64,000 nucleotides of DNA from contig NC_089285.1 in the NCBI RefSeq assembly GCF_963678975.1, positions 8,852,694-8,916,693 on the forward strand, in the 5' to 3' direction. The DNA is from Dysidea avara. Taxonomy: Eukaryota > Porifera > Demospongiae > Dictyoceratida > Dysideidae. The position numbers and the translations under genes are program-made. Positions 57,362-64,000 of the stretch are shown here, piece after piece. Each line of letters starts with the position of its first letter. Within the stretch, counting starts at the first letter, position 1. The notes below the pieces were generated by a model. That model saw only the letters and a program-made list of their open reading frames with translations. It did not search any database and was not told where the DNA came from.

Positions 57362-57554
57362 GAAATTGTATTTTCATAGCATTTTAATTGAGCAAATTAA
57401 TGAAACACCAATGAAAAACCGATGAAAAGTAACCAATGAAAAGTCAATGAAAAGTCCACGAAAAGCTTTTCACAGTTTTCATTGGCAATTTTCATTAGAT
57501 TTTCATCGGTTTTCATTAATTTGTCCAATTAAATGCTATGAAAATAAATTTCTT
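57362..57554. repeat. Small palindromic repeat
   Basis: GAAATTGTATTTTCATAGCA at 57362 is inverted at about 57532-57551. Inside are direct CAATGAAAA(G/C) runs on the left and their complements on the right, around AAAGCTTTT at the centre. Confidence 0.8.
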
Positions 57555-57620
57555 TGGGACCACCCAATGAAAACTTTCCTTTTTACGGGTTGAACATTTT
57601 TTAATGAGAATGTTTGTAGG

Positions 57621-58398
57621 CGGGAGTGTATAAACAGTGGAATGAAATATTGGAATGGTGGAATAGAATTTTTAAAAGTTCAATATCAGTTTTTACATCC
57701 AATTAAGTACAACTCCTTCCCTTATGTAAGCAAATAAATAGGATTCCCCATTGAAGTCAGCTCTTTAGCATAATTCACTTCACCATAGACAAAGTTTACC
57801 AATGTAATGTACTGTAAAGTCAGTTATGAACATGCACAATAGCACTTTATTGCGAATACCAAGATGACTTCTGACTTAACCAAACAATAAAAAGTTTGCG
57901 ATTACATGTATGCATTGTAAAAGTACATGCACTATATAATGAAGTATTCATTTATTTATTATCAACTTTACCACTTAGGCACCAGAGGGCAAACACAGAG
58001 AGCAGAGCCTGTATGAGGTGCTTACCACTAACCTGGAAGCCTAAGCGAAAATCTTTGGGTAAAGTGAAATGGGACTATGTTGTAAGTGTTTACAATGAGC
58101 CTTTTCCACAATTATGTCAGAAAAACAAAATTTAAGCCATAGTTCATTGTGGCAGTGCCACGTTGTACACTGAACTGAACCTTCATTAAGACAGTTAGTC
58201 CCAGACAAGTATTGAGTTACAAGTCATACAAGTATTGTGGTGAGGAAAAGTATGCTAAAGCTGAATTCAAGGGAATCCTATTTATTTGCTTACTTAATGG
58301 GAGGAGTTATACTTATTAGGATGTAAAAACGTTTTAAAATTCCATTCCAGTATTCCACCATTCTATTATTCTATTCCACTGTTTATACACTCCCTCCC
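57621..58398. mobile_element. Foldback element GGGAGTGTATAAACAGTGGAA
   Basis: Inverted ends GGGAGTGTATAAACAGTGGA, followed on both sides by repeated GGAATGGTGGAATAGAA words, then AACTCCTYCC and GCAAATAAATAGGATTCCC blocks. Arms are about 170 bp. Target duplication unclear. The frame 57896-58135 in the loop is not recognisable. Confidence 0.8.
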
Positions 58399-59250
58399 AG
58401 TATAGTACATACTCTTAAATGGATATTTTAATCTCATGAGTAAGGATGATTAGTTTAATTTCTTTTAGTGTTCCATATATAATGCAATTCAAAATTAAAG
58501 GTCAGCAGCTGAAGTGTACGTAACTGTCTTGCTATTCCACCTGTTTGGGGTAGGTGATGCATAGTTGCAGCTGGGAAAAAAGTTGACAGGTCCATCTTTG
58601 TTTTGTGTGGTGAGAGCACTTTGTTTTGTGTGGGGAAACTGAGAGTTGAAACTTGAAACAAGTGGTGTACTTGCATATTCAGTGTAGAAAGCTACAACCA
58701 GCTAGATATAGAATATTTCTTTAACAATGAGTCTATTCTGGAGTTCAACGTTGTCCACATGTGTTACACTTAAGTTATACACATCATAAATGCATATTCA
58801 GGTATAAAATATAATGAACTAGAATAATTAATAGATTTTTGTTGTTGTTCTGTACTCATGCAGTGCTTAAACTAAAAGCACTGCAGTGACTGCAGATCAA
58901 AACAAAATTTGGTCTACAGTTGCTGACTAATGATCTGCAGTGCTACACTTTCAACTGTATATATTGACGGATGTAGCCAGGATGGCATATGCCAGTGTGT
59001 GTAGATGCCAAAGGAGGGGGTCTGGAGGCATGCACCGTGAAAATTAAACCCTGAATATGAGAGTGATTTCTGCAGAACACTGTTAATGTTTGGCTGACAC
59101 TTTTATAACACTTTAATACACTGCTAAGATAGTTCACATGCTAAGCAGTAAATGATGACCAAAGCAAATATTGGATGGAAAACTGCAGGCTGCCACCTGT
59201 TATTTTGAGCTCTATGTACTTGTCCCATCATGCTAGTTAGGTGTGTCCTT
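58399..59250. other. Intergenic with a repeat end at 58965-59040
   Basis: No gene recognised. GGAGGGGGTCTGGAGGCATG at about 59014 belongs to the GGGGTCTGGGGGCATGCCCC type of end also seen at 28237, 36800 and 37055. Confidence 0.4.
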
Positions 59251-59644
59251 GACTATTGTATGTTCACGTTGAGCTGAATCCTGAAAAAAGCTAAAATTTA
59301 AAAGTGGATTTTTTTCTCAATAGAGTTAACATTTCAGCCAACCAGATGATTATTGGTAACAGCAAAGGAGTCAACAACAGACTTGTACGGTTTGACTCCA
59401 TTACAAGTTCGGGAAAGGGCCGTAATGGATGCTATACTTATATGGCTTCCGCAAAGGAAATGTATTGTGAAAATTTTGGTTGGCCGTAAATATTATGTCA
59501 AACATTTGAACAAAATAATTTTGAAATATTTTGAGCGGATCAAGCAGTACTACAAATGAGCCAAATTTCAAGATCATGTGTAATTGCATCCATGAGTTAT
59601 TAAATGTTTTTGAGGATTCAGCTCAACGTGAACATACTATAGTC
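59251..59644. mobile_element. MITE GACTATWGTATGTTCACG
   Basis: Ends GACTATTGTATGTTCACGTT and, read backwards, GACTATAGTATGTTCACGTT, continue with GAGCTGAATCC. Arms of about 32 bp differ at one or two bases. It is 394 bp with no obvious target duplication. Confidence 0.82.
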
Positions 59645-59966
59645 AGTCTGCAAGCTGTCTACTGGTTTGTGATTTGTTTATGTAAAGAATCTATACTAGC
59701 ACTAGTGCTGGGCACCTATTAAAAATAGCAAACAGTATTAGTGTTGCCACGATATATCGATACATCGACAGCATTCATATAACAAAGTGGTGATATGATA
59801 TAGCCAATCGGTTATATCGATGGTTGTGCAATAGCAGCGGCGCTTAGTATAATGATGTGGGGGAGGCCAGACATATGGTATTTGGCATTTAATAAAGTTA
59901 TGTGTTGATGGTATAGTGTGGTAAACAAGCTATCCCCAAAGTAAACTGGGGGTTTTAAGGTTTATA

Positions 59967-61459
59967 GGTAGTGTCTAATCACTGGACTGGACTACTGGGC
60001 TGGAATACTGGAATGGACTACTGGACTGACATGTTTTGGTTTTACACATTTGTAAGGGTGCATGGAGTTGTGATAGCATTTCAGTACTGAGTGGTGAATA
60101 TGATACTTTAATCCTAAAAAGTAGCTGTGATAAGCCAATTAACTGCATTTCCATTTACTGCTACTCTACTGTATGGTATGCAGATCCCAAAAATGTTTCT
60201 CTCACCGTTAGGCACACATGATTATTGTGATACAACTTCCTATAACATATATGGTGTGTGTGCGTGGGGTGTGTGTGAACACACATACTAGATTCCATTG
60301 CATAACTGGTTATTGCCGGAATGAAATATCTAATTCTGTAAATGTGACTGTCTCTGGGAAAACCGGTCTTATCGCCCATTTAAAAGTATCGAGAAACGTC
60401 GGTTTTAAATATTCTGTGTGTTGTAGCTGGCCAATGGTGGTAGCTATGCATATCAAATTTTCACACGTTTCACAACAATTTCTTACCTTCCTGATCATCC
60501 ACTGAAGAAGTAGCCAACAGCTAAGTTTCCCGCCATTTTAGATAGTTTTTAAACCGAGGTTGTCTGTATCAGGCGAGCTCCAGAAGGGTGGGAGGCGGGG
60601 GCCCTGGAAGGCGGGCAAGATGGTGTTCAAAAATTGAAAAGAGACGTGCTGGGATGAATTAGGCCAAGTTATAGGCCATTCAGGGCTCAGAACTGGCTAA
60701 AATGAAAGGAAATTTACAGTACAGGTCATTGTCCAACACCACAGAGCTGTACAGCCACACACAGCCATCTCCTGGTTGGCCAGGGCTCCATCAAGACCCC
60801 AGACCACTTGTACGGCTCGCCACTGTGCTCTAGAAAAGCAGCCAGCAAAAGCAGACCACTTTACTCTGGTGGACTGTGGCAGTGAAACTTGATAGTGCAT
60901 TCATTAAGCATTGTGTTTGTGTGAAAAAATCAAACTTCCTGTCTTGGACGATAAGAACGGTTTTCGTAGATCCAGTCACAAATTGTACTACAATACCACT
61001 TAGTTAATAGTAGTAGAAAATTGCATAGTCATAGGACAACAGCATACAGTACGTACAAGTTTAAAAAGTGATGTGCAACAATCCCCATATGCATTACAGA
61101 CAGTTATGTACATATCATGGACTCCAGTGACTAGTCACCAATTCACCATATACCTTATAGAAAGTTGTATCACAATAATCATGTGTACCTAACAGTGAGA
61201 GAAACATTTCTGGGTATACACACATGTGAGTATCTGCTATGCAGTACAGTAGCAGTGAATTAAATGCATATAATTGAATCCATTTGGCTTATCACAGTCA
61301 CTTTTTAGGATTAAAGTATCCTATTCAACACTCAACGCTGAAATGTTGTCACAAGTCACCCAAATGTACAGTAACCCAACCCTTAAAAATGTGTAAAACC
61401 AAAAAAATTCCAGTCCAGTAGTCCATTCCAGTATTCCAGTCCACTTATTAGACACTACG
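59967..61459. mobile_element. Foldback element, TSD AAGGTTTATA (middle of nest)
   Basis: Flanked by AAGGTTTATA (59957-59966 and 61460-61469), a 10-bp match, with ends GTAGTGTCTAATCACTGGAC and, read backwards, GTAGTGTCTAATAAGTGGAC. The long arms pair over about 300 bp (for example TTGTGATACAACTT at 60216 and its complement at 61162). The terminal words GGACTACTGG/GGAATACTGG relate it to 61961-62856 and, more distantly, 57621-58398. A 9-10-bp duplication would fit MULE-like elements. Confidence 0.87.
60341..60982. mobile_element. TGTGACTGG-type TIR element (innermost)
   Basis: AATGTGACTGTCTCTGGGAA on the left and, read backwards, TTGTGACTGGATCTACGAAA on the right are inverted, followed by AAACCGGTCTTATCG/ACCGTTCTTATCG. 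It sits in the loop of the foldback element, making a third nesting level. End words resemble the MITE family in the integrase introns. Confidence 0.7.
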
Positions 61460-61739
61460 AAGGTTTATATGTAGTGCCAGCCACTTGTCTCAACTGTAAA
61501 GCAGTATCAAAATGCATTTAAATCCTGATAAACAAGAGTAACTCTTGCTTGTGGTATACATCCAACTTAAATTTAAACTTACAATGAAGAGTATGTATAT
61601 ATGTTTGTCTTACTAATGTTACAGTTAGCTCTATATCGTGATACATATGTTCATATTGTGACATAAACCTTGGTGATATATGATATAAAGTTTTTCTATA
61701 TCGTGGCAGCACTAAACAGTATACCTACCATAAAAAAGT

Positions 61740-61825
61740 ATCACGGTATTACTGAATATCACGACATTACTAAATATCACAGCATTACTAAATATCACAA
61801 TATCTAAATATCACAGTATTAATGT
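61740..61825 (+). repeat. Short tandem repeat, ATCACAGCATTACTAAAT unit
   Basis: Four to five units of about 18-20 bp built on ATATCACRRCATTACTAA lie just outside the right duplication of the nested elements. Confidence 0.8.
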
Positions 61826-61960
61826 AAAAGCCATTGGTAATAAAGTAATTGCCATTTACCTCAACAAAAGCACCTAATGCCCATGGTAGCTTAGCAAGCC
61901 TCAGGTACAAATTACCACAAATAAACTTGTTTACATGGTTTGGCTAGCTGGCTACATGTA

Positions 61961-62856
61961 TGGGTGTAACTAATCACTGGACTGGACTACTGGACTGACA
62001 TATTTTTGGTTTCTACACATTTTGAGGTTGATTTTATTGAGTCTTGCTAGCCAAGGGCCTTCAGAATAGTTGTAGTGTGCTACTAAAATTATGAGTGTGA
62101 GGAGTGGAGTAAGCAAAAACTGACTTCTAGTGATTTTCACTACTTATGTCCTTCTACAGTACATATGCCTATACTCCTTATCAGTATGCTGCAGAGAATG
62201 TGCTAGTTATGGTTAACCAACGGTGAAGTCTTGGAGCTGAGATAGTAGCAATGCTAATAAATTTGGTCACATATTACAGTGTGCCAACCAGCATGGTTAA
62301 GAACTAACCGCAGCAGCAGAAAAACCCTATAGTTGTGTATATTGCATGTAGGAACGAATTTAGCTACAATAGATTGTTTTAGTTGTGTCTGAACTATTTA
62401 GTTCAAGGATACAGTGTATTGTAGGTAGTACAAATATAGTAAAATGATTTTTGGTTAGCTATTGCTATATATTACAATCTCCAAAACACAACACTAAGAA
62501 GTGTATAAATGCTGTAGAGTATAAAAAGTAGTGAGAAGTCAGTTTTTGCTTACTCCACTCCTCACACTCATTATTTTAGTAGCAGACTACAAGTTTTCTG
62601 AAGGCCCTTAGCTAGCAAGACTCAATTAAACCAACCTCAGAATCAGGGTTGGGGAAAGCATCAAATTATTGGTCAGGCAAAACTATAAAAATAGCTTGGT
62701 AATGGTAAATTTTCATGACTAACTTACTGTTACTGGCGGTACAATATTGGTCAGGCTCTTGCCTGGGCTGCCTGGACACTTCCCCCAGCCCTGAGAATGT
62801 GTAAAAGCCAAAAATATGTCAGTCCAGTAGTCCAGTCCAGTGATCAGTTACACCCA
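61961..62856. mobile_element. Foldback element TGGGTGTAACT, TA-flanked
   Basis: Ends TGGGTGTAACTAATCACTGG and TGGGTGTAACTGATCACTGG are inverted, with GACTGGACTACTGGACTGAC next, and TA on both outer sides (61959-61960, 62857-62858). Arms also pair at 62070-62150 with 62520-62640 (AAGCAAAAACTGACTTC and complement). It is a sibling of 59967-61459. No ORF. Confidence 0.85.
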
Positions 62857-62858
62857 TA

Positions 62859-64000
62859 CTGGGAAGTGGTTACCTGCTGACCAAACTAACCAAGCTGGAA
62901 ATTGTGTGCTACCATTGAAAATGAATGGGTAGTAGTTGGTCTACCTACATATTCTACATTTAGTGTAGCAAAAACTACAACCAGTCTTTCCTTGAAAAGT
63001 AGAATTAATAACAAACAAATTAAAAATTGGTCAATTACAACAAGTGATTATACACATGCTGAATGCCGATATTATTTACCTTCTCTACTGCATCGGCAAC
63101 TGCCTCATTCACTTCATGATTGATGACTTATGAATACCATGTGTTTTGCAATATCTATAAGTATAACAACATTTCACTATAATTTTACATCTGATACAGG
63201 GGCGTCAGAGCATAAGCGAAAGTGGTAAGGCTTAGTCCAAAGGCAGCTACTCCCCTTCACCCCAGAAAAATACATTTTGAAATGCTATTATGGAAGCAAT
63301 TTTGAGCTGTAATACTACATGAGACACCAGGGTGTACGTATGTGAAGCGAAGCCGAGTGCACCTTGAGACACCCTTGTCTCAAGGGTGTCTTGAGACACC
63401 CTTCGGGTACCTTGAGACACCGGGTACCTTGAGTGCACCTTGAGACACCCTTCGGGTACTGTTTTTTGTACACACAAGGTTGTGCTTTAAGTGTTATATT
63501 GTACATCTTGGTCGTCTGGCTCGGAGTGATTTTCTCAAACCGTTGCAATTTTTGGTGATCAGGATATCAGATAGTGTTTATATAATCTATTTCTAGTCAT
63601 AGGACAGTATGTACTCAACAAGCCTGCTGGAAGCTTTAGGGTGTACCAAAGTAACCATCAACATCCTGTCTTGGTGTCTTGCAATAACAATTATTACAAT
63701 CACATACTTACACATGCTTTGAGGTTACGATATGATGTTAACACATGCTTTGAGGTTATGATATGATGTTAACACTTGTCAGCAGGGGTAATTTATGGTT
63801 TACCAAGTGGGTGGGCAATATCTGCTTTAAAGGTTTTTTAACTGGACCAGGTTTTTGGCTGACCTAGACAACATAAGTTAATAACTGGTTATTTGCACAC
63901 CAGTGCACAGCACTACTGCTTGACCTAGTCAACTGAAATGCTGCTACTTATATAGTGTCACATCACTCTCACAGCAGAGTCAATAGTTAGATTCCAGGAA
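62859..64000. other. Right edge: repeat end, hairpins, 32-bp duplication
   Basis: No gene recognised. CAGGGGCGTCAGAGCATAAG at 63197 matches the element end at about 24660. 63350-63460 is a self-complementary cluster of GTACCTTGAGACACC and GAGACACCCTTCGGGTACC words. At 63711-63775 a 32-bp unit (ACACATGCTTTGAGGTTAYG and TATGATGTTA) is repeated twice. Confidence 0.5.

Larger units (their letters stand above)
59739..61714. mobile_element. hAT-like element, TSD AACAGTAT (outer of a nest)
   Basis: Ends TAGTGTTGCCACGATAT and, read backwards, TAGTGCTGCCACGATAT are flanked by the exact 8-bp repeat AACAGTAT (59731-59738, 61715-61722). Only about 480 bp belong to this element; the rest is the inserted foldback at 59967-61459. 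No transposase. Confidence 0.9.

Overview
The window looks like AT-rich invertebrate animal DNA, crowded with transposable elements. The short introns (about 45-110 bp) with GT/AG borders, the metazoan transposon families (BEL/Pao, KDZ-like, Mutator-like plus YqaJ, hAT) and the very abundant foldback repeats suggest a marine basal metazoan. A demosponge is my best guess, but nothing in the window proves the species. There are no bacterial-type operons, rRNA genes or CRISPR arrays.

Layout. (1) 0.8-4.05 kb: a 5'-truncated, frameshifted BEL/Pao retrotransposon pol on the minus strand. (2) 4.1-9.1 kb: a giant foldback element with two oppositely oriented arrays of a ~30-bp satellite around a ~1.3-kb inverted core. 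(3) 9.2-22.5 kb: a nest of insertions. A second, one-armed copy of the foldback core is split by a small TIR element (9597-10118, 9-bp target duplication) and by a 10.3-kb TTAA-flanked transposon (10427-20771). The 10.3-kb transposon encodes a Mutator-like transposase/YqaJ nuclease. It is itself split at the 3' end of that gene by a 6.7-kb KDZ-like transposon (11460-18188) encoding a cysteine-rich transposase and, divergently, a small protein resembling the NRF1 DNA-binding domain. (4) 22.5-37 kb: no recognisable intact gene, but many MITE-like elements whose TIRs and target-site duplications are readable. (5) 37.2-41.9 kb: two intact multi-exon genes on the minus strand, a 711-aa BED-finger hAT transposase-like protein (7 exons) and a 359-aa RING-type protein (3 exons). 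(6) 45.4-54.5 kb: the last four exons of a minus-strand gene for an integrase-core protein with a D,D,E triad; its introns hold three copies of one MITE family and another MITE. (7) 54.6-64 kb: foldback and TIR elements, including a second three-level nest (59739-61714).

The readable genes are transposases, probable domesticated transposase or integrase genes, and one ubiquitin-ligase-like protein. Both large nested transposons carry just one in-frame stop in an otherwise open transposase, so they look recently inactivated. The most interesting candidate is the KDZ-like element: a transposase/NRF1-like gene pair inside long subterminal clusters of TTGCCA/TGGCAA motifs.
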